Shown here piece after piece: positions 11,201 through 19,678 of a DNA stretch of 64,000 nt (position 1 is its first letter; every line of letters begins with the position of its first letter). Location: positions 1 to 64,000 of the forward strand of contig NZ_BOQN01000093.1 of the NCBI RefSeq assembly GCF_018332695.1, written 5' to 3'. The notes below the pieces were generated by a model. That model was given only the letters and a program-made list of their open reading frames with translations. It did not search any database and was not told the DNA's origin. This DNA comes from Paractinoplanes toevensis (GTDB lineage Bacteria > Actinomycetota > Actinomycetes > Mycobacteriales > Micromonosporaceae). Both the position numbers and the translations under genes were made by a program.

Positions 11201-12200
11201 TGACGTTGAACTGGGTGACCGCGCGCCAGAGGTCACCGTTGTTGTCGTAGTTGGAGCCGACCCGGATGTCCTCCCGCGGCCAGGCGCTGCCCGACGTCCA
11301 GCTGGTGTCCGGGTTGCTGTCGTTCAGCGGCGCCCACTTGGCGTAGGCGCTCGAGTAGGTCGGGTCGATGTAGATCGGGTAGGCCGGTTTCCCGGCGAAC
11401 AGCGCCGGATCGGCCTTGACCGTCAGCGTCCGGCCGGTCAGCGAAACCTTGACGTCGCGCGGCCGGGCCGCGTCGCCCGGGGTCCGTACATTGGCTTTCG
11501 CCCGCGAGTCCCACGCCGTTGCCCGCGCCGACCGGGCCAGCCGGCCGGACGGGCCGGCGATGGTCAGGACACCGGCCGACTCGGTCACGCCGGCCGTGCC
11601 ACCGACCAGATACCGCGACTCGCGCACGGCCGGGTTGCCGGCCGCCGCGGCCGTCCGCACCACCAGCGTGTGCGAGAAACCACCGGCCGCCGCGCGGACG
11701 ACCAGGTCGACGTCGGGATAGACGTTGGGGTAGGTGACCGTGTCGCCGGCCGGCACCCCGGCCGGCAGAGGCGTCGGCCAGGACAGGGAGAACTCGGCGC
11801 CGGCACCCCGATAGGTGGCGAACGGGCCCGACCCGCCGGCCGAGAACGCCACGTCGGCGGCCGCCTGCGGGCGGAACTTGCCGTCAGCGGCGAGCTGAAG
11901 CCGGGTGTCCACGGCGATCCACCGGCCGCCCCGCTGGACCCGCTGCGGCTCGGCGAACGCCTCCAGGACGAAGTTGCCGGACGGCAAGGCCGTGACCTTC
12001 GTCGTCTCGTCAGCCTCGGACAGCACCTCGACCGGCACATCGCAACGGATAGCGAGCTTCTGGGCGGCGAGCTCGTCGGCCGCGACCGCTTCCGGACACA
12101 CCGCGGCTTGCGCGGGCGACGACAGAATGGTGCCGACGAGAACGGTAGAAAATGTGGACAGGACGATTAAGCCCGCAATTCGGGCATGCGCCGATAACAC
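8265..12200 (-). CDS. Secreted LamG-domain protein paired with the RHS toxin
   Basis: A 1311-residue exported protein. A Sec-type signal occupies about 1-32 (IVLSTFSTVLVGTILSSPAQA). The N-terminal half is the beta-rich region typical of secreted DNRLRE/RHS-associated actinobacterial proteins. Three concanavalin-like LamG jellyroll modules follow, starting near residues 658, 873 and 1092; each repeats a core like DGEFTIAGWAKL / WQHLAMT / LRLYVNG. LamG modules bind glycans or proteins. It sits directly upstream of the RHS gene with only 27 bp between, a common arrangement in actinomycetes, and may help display, anchor or deliver the toxin. That role is inference from context. Promoter and palindrome lie upstream in the 12201-12361 gap. 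Confidence 0.88.
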   Translation of the reverse strand: MLSAHARIAGLIVLSTFSTVLVGTILSSPAQAAVCPEAVAADELAAQKLAIRCDVPVEVLSEADETTKVTALPSGNFVLEAFAEPQRVQRGGRWIAVDTRLQLAADGKFRPQAAADVAFSAGGSGPFATYRGAGAEFSLSWPTPLPAGVPAGDTVTYPNVYPDVDLVVRAAAGGFSHTLVVRTAAAAGNPAVRESRYLVGGTAGVTESAGVLTIAGPSGRLARSARATAWDSRAKANVRTPGDAARPRDVKVSLTGRTLTVKADPALFAGKPAYPIYIDPTYSSAYAKWAPLNDSNPDTSWTSGSAWPREDIRVGSNYDNNGDLWRAVTQFNVTALKGKRVINTPSVEAYATHSASCAGESLTLWHTGTIDGHTPTWDGMSGQWLDSLQTVTVKANGSSCGQNPNWVKFTTDVKTKLQSVADANGAAIGFGFRVPTESGGNWIKLKPGDVKLLAEYQSKPSSPVATRTSPGGNCSASPGPWINDNTPLLYGKAADADGTVRVKFGVTGPTTSTYTSGFVAANTEAGWTTGNLNDGAYNWHVLGTDNVDSTGWSGTCYFRVDATKPTAPYVRRTSTGAPKEGDTVTLEFSSSDAGSGMQRFAYGIGVDAEQASVTSTGTASISFAVAAGRTSVYVWARDNAGNISDRTEFNFFTGRITAAEPVAAYRFNEDARDDSGAGHDLTLHGDATFGPDRAGHPTAALGVTGAGCTGTGGVVRSDGEFTIAGWAKLHDKSNYRTLAAITGNRMVSLMIEYNPLLDRWEVSYTTADSDSPGWLNAIAPSSPPLNTWQHLAMTADPVAKLVRLYVNGTLAAEAAAPNGFWNGNGLRIGCAGSSTGFGGYEMNGEIDNVGVWQGLLSEEQIRRAATELPAGPAAAFEFKQDEERPAGTNLVVADNPATVRDGATYTDDQFGHTNSALDMNHTADQCVRTSRSVIHTDESFSVAVWGRITSGDAQFQTFVSQEGQHIGSWYLGARDGRFSFHLKNGDSNDSTAYNAYTAEGSFAANVGKWIHLAAVYDATSRTMALYFDGKLVTRIGAPALWDATGPLVIGCSKFNDGPADLVAGAISDVQVWRGALTDADIAAVRGNKRPVKLEGRWPFDGPSSDEPTYLQDLSGNHRDLTIAGEYGWGDDRGNTPDSSLSLDLTGNSCAASSGPAVRTDGSFTVATWVLLDELGGTRTLLAQSGAAGQAFRLEYDGTAARWRFVMPHSDGSTTLSEVRSDAAAEPGAWTHLAATYDLGTNSLRLYVNGVRQGAADVAGPPVTWHADGPLTIGCAATKGGQLSGYLGGLIDDTRIWTNAVEGDIVANLASA

Positions 12201-12338
12201 CGAGTGCTCCCCCGTGAAGCCTCAAGCAGACTATGTGGACACGGGGAAACCCACTGCGGCAAACAGCATCGGCACCCGATCGGCCCCGCTCGATCAAGTA
12301 CGTGTATGTACGCTAGAGCGGAGTGATCAACTCAGTCA

Positions 12339-12354
12339 ATGTCTAATTAGACAT
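12339..12354. promoter_or_regulatory. Perfect 16-bp palindrome upstream of the LamG-RHS operon
   Basis: ATGTCTAATTAGACAT is its own reverse complement. It lies in the 161-bp gap between the 3' end of the reductase gene (12362) and the LamG start (12200), about 140 bp upstream of that start, in an AT-rich patch within GC-rich DNA. It fits a dimeric regulator operator. No cognate regulator is adjacent. Confidence 0.5.
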
Positions 12355-12361
12355 GCATCGG

Positions 12362-13285
12362 TCAGGCCGGCTGGGCGCGCCAGTAGGCGAGTGTGTCCGA
12401 CAGCGTCTGCTCGATCGGGATCTCCGGGACCCAGCCGGTGTCCAGCCGGATCTTGGTGGCGTCCCCGCGCAGATCGGGGACGTCGGCCGGCCGCATGCGG
12501 GCCGGGTCCGGCTCCGTCCGGATCCGGGCCTCCGATGCCGTCAGCAGCAGGTCCAGGATCTCCTGCCCGGACCGGGACCGGCCGGTGCAGACGTTGTAGA
12601 CCTCGCCGACCGTGCCCTTGGCCGCCAGCAGGATGTAGGCCCGCACGACGTCCCGGACGTCGGTGAAGTCGCGTTTGGAGCTCAGGTTGCCGACCCGCAG
12701 CACCTCTCCGCCGTCGCGCTCCAGCTCGGCGATCTGCTTGGTGAGGTCGGCGACCAGGTAACCCGGTTGCTGGCCCGGTCCGATGTGGTTGAAGGGCCGG
12801 GCGATGACGGATTCGACGCCCAGCTTCGCGTACATCGAGACCAGGTTCTCCTGGCCCACCTTGGCCACCGCGTACGGGCTCGGGAGGTCGAGCGGCGTGG
12901 ACTCGTCCAGCGGCAGCCGCGCGGCGTCGGTCATGCCGTAGATCTGACCGCTGCTGACCACCACGATGCGCGGCTTGATGCGCAGGGCGAGGCAGGCCTG
13001 GAACAGGTTGATCTGCATCGCCAGGGTGGACGTCACCGCCACCACCGGTTCCTTGAACGACAGTGCCGGTGAGGCGAAGGCGGCCAGGTGGAAGATGGTC
13101 TCCGGCCGGAGTTCGTCCAGCAGGGCGACCACCGCGTCGTAATCGGTGAGGTCGGTCTGCCGGATATGGCCGTCCGCGCTTCCCGACAGGGAGGTGCCGT
13201 AGGCCTCCGCCTCACCCGCCTGCCGGAGCGCCGCCATGAGGTGGGCGCCGGCGAACCCGGTGGCCCCCGTCACCAGCGCCGTCAT
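12362..13285 (-). CDS. rmd: GDP-4-dehydro-6-deoxy-D-mannose reductase (RMD-like)
   Basis: A 307-residue extended SDR enzyme. It has the Rossmann motif GATGFAG at 7-13, a catalytic Y-x3-K in SPYAVAK near residue 138, and the family-typical FNHIGPGQQPGYLV and LSSKRDFTDVRDVVRAY. It should reduce the 4-keto sugar made by GDP-mannose 4,6-dehydratase, giving GDP-D-rhamnose (or GDP-6-deoxy-D-talose), in the cytoplasm. The dehydratase gene gmd heads the same minus-strand operon at 18.7-19.7 kb, which supports the assignment. Its start overlaps the preceding glycosyltransferase stop by 4 nt (13282-13285). Stereochemistry of the product cannot be read from sequence; GDP-fucose synthase is less likely because the FNHIGPGQ signature is RMD-like. 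Confidence 0.82.
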   Translation of the reverse strand: MTALVTGATGFAGAHLMAALRQAGEAEAYGTSLSGSADGHIRQTDLTDYDAVVALLDELRPETIFHLAAFASPALSFKEPVVAVTSTLAMQINLFQACLALRIKPRIVVVSSGQIYGMTDAARLPLDESTPLDLPSPYAVAKVGQENLVSMYAKLGVESVIARPFNHIGPGQQPGYLVADLTKQIAELERDGGEVLRVGNLSSKRDFTDVRDVVRAYILLAAKGTVGEVYNVCTGRSRSGQEILDLLLTASEARIRTEPDPARMRPADVPDLRGDATKIRLDTGWVPEIPIEQTLSDTLAYWRAQPA

Positions 13286-14439
13286 TGCGGCGCACCGTAC
13301 TTGTTGATCACGGCCAGAAGTCGTCTCGCGCTCTCGTCCCAGTTCGAGGTCCGCGCGCGTTCCAGGCCCCGGCGGCGCAGCTCGGCGGCCAGAGCCGGAT
13401 CACCGAGGACCTTCTCCAAATACATCACCAGGGAGTCGACGTCATAGGCGTCGACCAGCACGCCGGCGTCGCCGACGACCTCGGGCAGGGAGGAGTTGTT
13501 CGCCACGATAACCGGAGTGTTGCACGCCATGGCCTCCAGGGGCGGCATTCCGTACCCCTCGTACAACGACGGGTACACGAACACGGTCGCGCCGCTGTAC
13601 AGCGCCGGGAGATCCTCGTCCGGGACGTAACCGGTGGTGATGATGTCCATGTGCTGCAGCTCGTCGAGCCGGTTCTTGATGTCCTGGTCGAGCCAGCCCT
13701 TGCCGCCCGCGAGCACCAGGGAGTGCGTCTCGCGCACCTCGGCCGGCAACTTCGCGTAGGCGTCCAGGATGCTCCGGATGTTCTTCCTCGGCTCCAGCGT
13801 CCCCGCATACAGGATGTAGGGCTTGGTGATCTTGTACTTCGCGGCTACCGCGTCGACCTCGTTCACGGGGCGCGGGTAGAAGAAGCTGTGGTCGATGGCC
13901 GGGCTGACGATCGAGATCTTGTCCGGATCGGTCCCGTAGAACTCGATGATCTCCCGCTTGGAGTTCTCCGAGATCGTGACGATGTGCTCGGACTTCTCGA
14001 TGGTCAGCGGCACGTACCGGGTGAGGAACTCGCGATTGCGCCGGGCCACGTGCTCGGGGTGCAGCACGAAGGAGAGGTCGTAGATGATCGCGACCGCGCG
14101 GCTGCCCATCGGGAGCGGGTAGCGCACGAAATTGGGGAACAGGAACAGATCGGGCTTGCTGCCCAGCATGACGTCGATCGGCGGTGACGTCACCTTGCGG
14201 ACGACCGCGTTGAACATCTTCAGGTGCATGTACCGGATGAAGCGGTAACTGAGCCGAGGAGACTCCGGGATGGGCCGGACGTCCGTTCCCTTCCCCAGGA
14301 AGGCGAACGAGAAGATCGTGTAGTGATTTTCCTCGTCCAGCCGGAAAAGGGCTTCGAGCAGGTTCTTCGTGTACTGGCCCACGCCCGTGCGCTGGCGGAA
14401 GAGGGGCGTTCCCTCGATGAACACTCTCAACGGCGCCAC
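13282..14439 (-). CDS. GT4-family glycosyltransferase
   Basis: A 385-residue retaining GT-B glycosyltransferase. The N-terminal acceptor domain opens with IEGTPLFRQRTGVGQYTKNL. The C-terminal nucleotide-sugar domain has LYAGTLEPRKNIRSILDAY and the E-x7-E motif in SLYEGYGMPPLEAMACN. Cytoplasmic and membrane-peripheral, it should add one sugar, plausibly mannose or D-rhamnose from a GDP donor, to a growing lipid-linked oligosaccharide. It overlaps the downstream reductase by 4 nt and follows a second GT4 gene by 39 bp, all in one polysaccharide operon. Donor specificity is inferred from the neighbouring GDP-sugar genes only. Confidence 0.88.
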   Translation of the reverse strand: MAPLRVFIEGTPLFRQRTGVGQYTKNLLEALFRLDEENHYTIFSFAFLGKGTDVRPIPESPRLSYRFIRYMHLKMFNAVVRKVTSPPIDVMLGSKPDLFLFPNFVRYPLPMGSRAVAIIYDLSFVLHPEHVARRNREFLTRYVPLTIEKSEHIVTISENSKREIIEFYGTDPDKISIVSPAIDHSFFYPRPVNEVDAVAAKYKITKPYILYAGTLEPRKNIRSILDAYAKLPAEVRETHSLVLAGGKGWLDQDIKNRLDELQHMDIITTGYVPDEDLPALYSGATVFVYPSLYEGYGMPPLEAMACNTPVIVANNSSLPEVVGDAGVLVDAYDVDSLVMYLEKVLGDPALAAELRRRGLERARTSNWDESARRLLAVINKYGAPQ

Positions 14440-14478
14440 TGAACGGCCTCCCTGTCGTATCTGTTGATGGTGTGACGC

Positions 14479-15597
14479 CTACTGCTGAGCAGCATCCAGG
14501 TAGATCTGGTGGGTCGCCTCCGCGGTCGCCCGCCACGAGAACAGCGGCAGGCGCGCGCGTCCCCGGGCTGCCATCTCGGCCGCGAGTTCCGGCCTCGACA
14601 GCAGTTCGGCGATCTTCTGCGCCAGATCCCCGGCCGCGTGCGGGTCGAAGTACACAGCCGCGTCCCCGTACACCTCGGGCAGGCAGGTCGCGGTCGAGGA
14701 GACGACCGGCAGGCCCTGCGCCATGGCCTCCAGGCCCTGCAACCCGAATCCCTCGGACAGCGACGGGTAGACGTACATCGCGGAGTTCCGGTAAAGCCAG
14801 GTGAGCTGGCCGTCGCTGATGAAGCCGGGCATGACGACCCGGTCGGCCACGTTCAGCGACTCCGCCAGCGCGAGCAGGCCCTCCTGGTAATCGCCGGCCT
14901 TACCGGCCAGCACCAGCTTCACGTCCGGCCGGCTGCGCGCCACGAGGGCCAGGGCCTCGATCAGGACCCGGACATTCTTGTACGGGAAGTAGTTGCCGAC
15001 GTAGAGAATGAGCGAGTCCGACGCCGACACACCGTCGAGAGTCTCCTCCCGGGCCTCGGTCAGCTCGGCCGAATCGGCGGCGATCCACACGGCCGAGACC
15101 TTGGCCGGGTCGAGACCGAAGCGTTCGATCAGCTGGTCCCGGACGTAACCGGTGTCCGTCACGATGCGCGTGGCGGTGGCCAGTTGCCGCTGGAAGATCA
15201 GGCGGAACGGGAGACGCTTGGCCTTGCCGGCGAGACGCTTCGGCAGCGATCCCCGGCTGGTGTCGAAGTCCAGCAGGGTGAGGTCGTGGACCGTGACCAC
15301 CTTGGTGCCCCGGTAGAGGGCGGCCGCGTTGGGGGTCACGAAGTGCACGACGTCCGGCGCCAGGTCGCGGAGAACCTTGGGCAGCGTGGTCTGCTCGGCC
15401 GGCGAGTACGGGTCGATGTTGCACTCGACCCGCCGGAAGTTGGCCTCCTGCGGCTTCCACCGCGCCCAGTCGTCCTGGCGCATCAGAACCACGTACTCGT
15501 TGGTGCGGTCGATCGCCTCCAGCCCCTCCAGCAGAGCGGCGGTGTACCGGCCGATGCCGGTCCAGGACAGCATTCGCCCGTCGATCACGATTCTCAT
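14479..15597 (-). CDS. GT4-family glycosyltransferase
   Basis: A 372-residue GT-B enzyme related to the neighbouring glycosyltransferase but clearly diverged. It begins IDGRMLSWTGIGRYTAALL, and its donor domain has LYVGNYFPYKNVRVLIEAL and the E-x7-E motif in SLSEGFGLQGLEAMAQG. It probably catalyses another linkage in the same repeat unit. Its start overlaps the end of the polymerase/ligase gene by 4 nt (15594-15597, ATGA), showing tight co-translation. The sugar donor and acceptor are not readable from sequence. Confidence 0.88.
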   Translation of the reverse strand: MRIVIDGRMLSWTGIGRYTAALLEGLEAIDRTNEYVVLMRQDDWARWKPQEANFRRVECNIDPYSPAEQTTLPKVLRDLAPDVVHFVTPNAAALYRGTKVVTVHDLTLLDFDTSRGSLPKRLAGKAKRLPFRLIFQRQLATATRIVTDTGYVRDQLIERFGLDPAKVSAVWIAADSAELTEAREETLDGVSASDSLILYVGNYFPYKNVRVLIEALALVARSRPDVKLVLAGKAGDYQEGLLALAESLNVADRVVMPGFISDGQLTWLYRNSAMYVYPSLSEGFGLQGLEAMAQGLPVVSSTATCLPEVYGDAAVYFDPHAAGDLAQKIAELLSRPELAAEMAARGRARLPLFSWRATAEATHQIYLDAAQQ

Positions 15598-17144
15598 GCG
15601 GTCTTCGACCCAGCCGATCCGAGGTTGAGGATTGCGGTCTCTTCCAGCGCCGGGTTGAGGACGACGGTCTGGGCCAGGTCATCCGTGCGCCGGGACCGAG
15701 CCTGCTGCTCCCGCACCAGCCGCGCCCCGGCGATCAGCAGCCCGATGACCACCCAGGTGCGCAGCAGCGAGAACGACTGGAAGAAGTTGGCCTCGACGGC
15801 CATGCCCACCAGGGCGAACGCGTACGGGCTGGACGGATGGTCGAGCCGGGTCCGCACGACACCCCACAGCGCCCGCAGGATGAGCCAGAGAAGGGGCAGC
15901 GCCAGCAGGACGCCGACCAGACCCAGCTCGCTGAGGAAGGTCAGGTAGTCGTTGTTCACCGGCTGCAATGCGTTCGCCTCGGCCGGCGACGAGGTCGAGG
16001 TGCCGTCATGCAGCAGCAGGCGCGCGTTGTTGAACCCGACGCCGGTGAACAGGTGCTCCTTGATGATGTCGACGGTCGCGGGCCAGAGCTCGTACCGGGT
16101 CTGGGCCGACGGGTCGTTCACGTCCATGGCGTGCCCGGTGAACGAGCCGACCACGCCCGGCTTCACCGGCTCGCCCACGGGGGTGGACGGTGCGGAGGAG
16201 GGCGACGACGCGTCCGGCGCGGTGGCCGACGGGGCCGTCTCGGCCAGGCGGGCGTTGTGCTGGGCGCTGGCGAGCAGCAGCATCCCGGCCACCACCAGCA
16301 GGGTCAGCACGCCGGTGCGCACCAGGAAGAGCAGGGGACGCCAGGCCCGGCCGACGGCGATCAGCACGAGGACGGCCAGCCCCAGCCCCGCGATGGCGCC
16401 CCGGGACAGCGTGAGCAGGAACAGGGCGAGAGCCAGCACCAGCAGAACCTGCTCGAAGATCGAGGCCTTCCGGGTGCGCCAGTACCGGGTCAGCAGGATG
16501 CCGAGCGGCAGGAACATCCAGTGACCCAGATAGAGCGGCTCGAGCGAGAACGACTGCACCCGCGGGAACGGGTAGGCGCCGGTGGAGCTGTTGTACTGCG
16601 GGAGGAGCTGCGTCCAGGACTGGGAGAGGCCGTAGGCGTCACCGATGAACTGGAAGTAGCCGAGCGCCAGCACCACGACCAGCACCCACAGCACGACGTT
16701 CTCGAACATCTTGAGTTCGCGTTCGCGAATGTACTGCGCCAGCAGCCAGCCCCGCCCGAGTGCGAAGCAGAAGATCAACGACGCCAGGACCGCGACCTTG
16801 AAGTTGAAGGCGGTCAGGGCGGCCACCCCGACGGCGACGGCCAGCAGGCCGAACGCCAGGGCGATGCCGGTGCTCGGCCAGGCCCCGCCCTTCTTCCGAA
16901 GCCGATCCCAGGCCATGACCAGACCGCGCTGCAACAACAGCAGGAACGCGAGCAGTTCCTGCGGCGCGAGCCCGCGGCTGTCGACCAGCGAGACGTAGGG
17001 GAAGCTCGTCGCGAAGTGCGGCACCCGGTCCCAGGACATGATCACCGCGGTCAGTACGAGACCGGCCACGAACAGTGCGTCGGAAATGATCGCCGACCGA
17101 CTGCGCCCCGAGGTTGGAACCGCCGAGCGAAGCTCTCGCACCAT
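15594..17144 (-). CDS. O-antigen ligase/Wzy-like polysaccharide polymerase
   Basis: An integral membrane protein of about 516 residues with roughly ten or more hydrophobic helices (for example AIISDALFVAGLVLTAVIM and LGLVGVLLALPLLWLILRA) and one large extracytoplasmic loop in the C-terminal half containing ELWPATVDIIKEHLFTGVG and FNNARLLLHDG, the pattern of the Wzy_C/O-antigen ligase family. It would polymerise or ligate the exported repeat unit at the outer face of the membrane. The reading frame is open upstream to 17267, but that overlaps the flippase gene, so I prefer the ATG at 17144; a GTG four codons earlier is also possible. The wzx-like flippase gene lies directly upstream. Confidence 0.8.
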   Translation of the reverse strand: MVRELRSAVPTSGRSRSAIISDALFVAGLVLTAVIMSWDRVPHFATSFPYVSLVDSRGLAPQELLAFLLLLQRGLVMAWDRLRKKGGAWPSTGIALAFGLLAVAVGVAALTAFNFKVAVLASLIFCFALGRGWLLAQYIRERELKMFENVVLWVLVVVLALGYFQFIGDAYGLSQSWTQLLPQYNSSTGAYPFPRVQSFSLEPLYLGHWMFLPLGILLTRYWRTRKASIFEQVLLVLALALFLLTLSRGAIAGLGLAVLVLIAVGRAWRPLLFLVRTGVLTLLVVAGMLLLASAQHNARLAETAPSATAPDASSPSSAPSTPVGEPVKPGVVGSFTGHAMDVNDPSAQTRYELWPATVDIIKEHLFTGVGFNNARLLLHDGTSTSSPAEANALQPVNNDYLTFLSELGLVGVLLALPLLWLILRALWGVVRTRLDHPSSPYAFALVGMAVEANFFQSFSLLRTWVVIGLLIAGARLVREQQARSRRTDDLAQTVVLNPALEETAILNLGSAGSKTA

Positions 17145-17166
17145 TGATTTCAACACTGCAGTCCAA

Positions 17167-18609
17167 TCATCTCGCCGCAGCTCCGCTCCGGCGCAAGGGC
17201 AGCGCCGCCCGCAGGACTTCCTTGTCCTGCTCGGAGAACCCGCGCAAGGCGTACAGGGCGACCACATACACAGCGATGTAGACGGGCACTAGCCAAATGC
17301 TCCGATAGAACAGCATGCTGGCCGCCATGACCAGGCTCGCCAATATCGGGCGCCACAGGACGCGCCAGTACGGGAGCTCGAAGACGTGGCGATTGATCAT
17401 TATCGTGCCGATCACGAGAACGATCAGTTGGGTGGCGACACTGGTGATCGCCGCCCCGGCCAGGCCGAACATCGGGATGAGGAGGAAATTGACGGAAACG
17501 TTGAAGACCACGCTGAGCAACGCGATGTAAGTGTTGAGCTGCGGCCGGGTGCTGGCGTGGAAGATATTGGCGGTGATGTGCGCGATGAACGTCGGAATCA
17601 GGCTGAAGCTCATCAATTGCAGGACCAGAATGCTGTCCGGGTACTTGCTGCCGTAGAACAGCGTGATGACCTGAGCGGCCAGTAACGACAGCCCGACCGC
17701 CAGCGGGAAGCACAGGTAGCTGAAGTACTTGACCGCCCGCATGGTCAGCGCGTGCGCCGCGGCCTTGTCCGAGTGCAGACGGGCCGAGGTCGCCGGCAAC
17801 AGCACGCCGGCGAAGATGGCCGGCACGATCAGGAAGAGCTCGAAGATCCGGTACGCGGCCGAATATTCGCCGACCACGTCCGTCGTCTCGAACAGTCCCA
17901 GGATCAGGGTGTCCACCCGGTAGCTGATGGCCACCAGCACCGCCAGCGAGGCGAACGGCAGAGCCAGCTTCAGGAGGTTGGTGTACTCCTGGTTGGACGC
18001 GGGCCACTGGAAGTGGAAGAGCTTCCGGTAGCTGTTAACCGCCTTCATGTACAGCGCATTGACGATGGTCAGGGCGGATGTCATCGCGACGATGACCACG
18101 ATGCCGTAGCCCAGCGCCAGCAGCAGCGCACCCAGACCGGTGGTCAGGAACGCGATGCCGATCCGGCCGTACGCGTCGTACTGCATGATCTCGTATCCGC
18201 GGAAGATCGAGGACATGCTCGTCGTGTACGCGGTCGTGATCAGCGTCAGGGCGCTGAGGATGTACATCCAGGTGAGGTCGGCCGGCATGTGCGATACCAG
18301 CACTACCGCGATGATGGCCAGGCTCGACAGGAAACCCACCGCGACCTTGATGACCAGCATCCCGGAACCGATGCGATTGATCGACTGCGGTTCGGCGGCG
18401 ATCAATTTGACACCGAGGGTGCTGAAGCCGAAGTCCGTCAGGTTCGCGGCAATTGCCATAACCGACAGGACGAGAGCCTGCTTGCCGTACTCCCCGCTGC
18501 CGAGCGTCCGGGCCACCAGGACCAACTGGATCAGCAGCGTCGCGCGGGCGACGAACTCGGCCACGTACAACGCGGCCGCGTTCTTCAGGATTCGCCGGTT
18601 CTGGCTCAT
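17167..18609 (-). CDS. Wzx-like polysaccharide flippase (MOP superfamily)
   Basis: A 480-residue, about 12- to 14-helix membrane protein. The start NAAALYVAEFVARATLLIQL and the next segment VARTLGSGEYGKQALVLS are typical of polysaccharide biosynthesis (PST/MATE-like) flippases. It should move undecaprenyl-linked oligosaccharide across the membrane. It sits between the GDP-mannose dehydratase gene (43 bp upstream) and the polymerase gene (22 bp downstream), completing a Wzx/Wzy-type assembly set. No truncation or frameshift was seen. Confidence 0.87.
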   Translation of the reverse strand: MSQNRRILKNAAALYVAEFVARATLLIQLVLVARTLGSGEYGKQALVLSVMAIAANLTDFGFSTLGVKLIAAEPQSINRIGSGMLVIKVAVGFLSSLAIIAVVLVSHMPADLTWMYILSALTLITTAYTTSMSSIFRGYEIMQYDAYGRIGIAFLTTGLGALLLALGYGIVVIVAMTSALTIVNALYMKAVNSYRKLFHFQWPASNQEYTNLLKLALPFASLAVLVAISYRVDTLILGLFETTDVVGEYSAAYRIFELFLIVPAIFAGVLLPATSARLHSDKAAAHALTMRAVKYFSYLCFPLAVGLSLLAAQVITLFYGSKYPDSILVLQLMSFSLIPTFIAHITANIFHASTRPQLNTYIALLSVVFNVSVNFLLIPMFGLAGAAITSVATQLIVLVIGTIMINRHVFELPYWRVLWRPILASLVMAASMLFYRSIWLVPVYIAVYVVALYALRGFSEQDKEVLRAALPLRRSGAAAR

Positions 18610-18652
18610 GCGGTGATGCGGTGGAAAGAGGTGCCGACGGCGAACATCGACC

Positions 18653-19678
18653 TCACCGAACGAGGCTGGTTGGCGGCACGAACTGTCGCGGAATCCGGGT
18701 GCTCTCGATCTGCAGGTCGTTCTCGACCATCATTTCCACGAGTTGCGGGAATGAGACCTCGGGCTCCCAGCCCAGGACCTTCTTGGCCTTGGTCGGGTCG
18801 CCGTGCAGGAGGTCGACCTCGGCCGGCCGCATGAATCGCTGGTCCTGCTTGACGTAGGGCTTCCAGTCCTCGATGCCGACCGCCGCGAAAGCGAGGTCGA
18901 GGAACTCGCCGATCGAGTGGGTCTCCCCGGTCGCCAGCACGTAGTCGTCCGGCTCGTCCTGCTGGAGCATCGCCCACATGCCGCGGACGTAGTCGCCGGC
19001 GAAACCCCAGTCCCGCTTCGAGTCGAGGTTGCCGAGCGAGAGCGAATCCTGCAGCCCCAGCTTGATCCGAGCCACCGCGCTGGTGATCTTCCGGGTCACG
19101 AACTCGTGGCCACGACGAGGGGATTCGTGGTTGAACAGGATGCCGCAGGAGGCGTGCAGGTTGTACGACTCGCGGTAGTTGACCGTCATGTGGTGCGCGT
19201 AGGCCTTGGCCACGCCGTACGGGCTGCGCGGGTGGAACGGGGTCAGCTCGGTCTGCGGGGTCTCCCGGACCTTGCCGAAGAGCTCACTCGTCGACGCCTG
19301 GTAATAGCGGATCCGGCCCTTGCCCTCGTCCACGATGCGGATCGCGTCGAGCAGGCGCAGTGCCCCTAGCCCGGTAATGTTTCCGGTGTGTTCCGGCTGC
19401 TTGAACGAGAACGCAACGAACGAAATGGCAGCGAGGTTGTAGACCTCGTCCGGCTGGCAGTAATTGACAGCCTCGACCAACGAGGTCATGTCGCCGAGAT
19501 CGCCTTCGAGCAGCTCAACGGCCGGGAGCAATTGCTCGACCATTTCCCGCTTGGGGTTGTTCTGCCCTCGGATCAATCCGAAAACCTGATATCCCTTACC
19601 GACCAGAAGCTCGGCGAGATAGAGCCCGTCCTGGCCCGTGATGCCGGTAATCAGGGCCCGCTTCTGCACTGGTGCCAT
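18653..19678 (-). CDS. gmd: GDP-mannose 4,6-dehydratase
   Basis: An extended SDR enzyme of 341 residues from the chosen start. It has ALITGITGQDGLYLAELL (NADP-binding), YNLAAISFVAFSF, YQASTSELFGKV, the catalytic Y-x3-K in HPRSPYGVAKAYAHHM, and ILFNHESPRRGHEFVTRKI. It converts GDP-D-mannose to GDP-4-dehydro-6-deoxy-D-mannose, the shared precursor of GDP-D-rhamnose and GDP-L-fucose. I chose ATG 19678 because the conserved fold starts three residues later and a GGAGAA lies about 10 nt upstream; the frame remains open to 19738. It is the first gene of the minus-strand polysaccharide operon and its partner reductase is the last. Confidence 0.94.
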   Translation of the reverse strand: MAPVQKRALITGITGQDGLYLAELLVGKGYQVFGLIRGQNNPKREMVEQLLPAVELLEGDLGDMTSLVEAVNYCQPDEVYNLAAISFVAFSFKQPEHTGNITGLGALRLLDAIRIVDEGKGRIRYYQASTSELFGKVRETPQTELTPFHPRSPYGVAKAYAHHMTVNYRESYNLHASCGILFNHESPRRGHEFVTRKITSAVARIKLGLQDSLSLGNLDSKRDWGFAGDYVRGMWAMLQQDEPDDYVLATGETHSIGEFLDLAFAAVGIEDWKPYVKQDQRFMRPAEVDLLHGDPTKAKKVLGWEPEVSFPQLVEMMVENDLQIESTRIPRQFVPPTSLVR

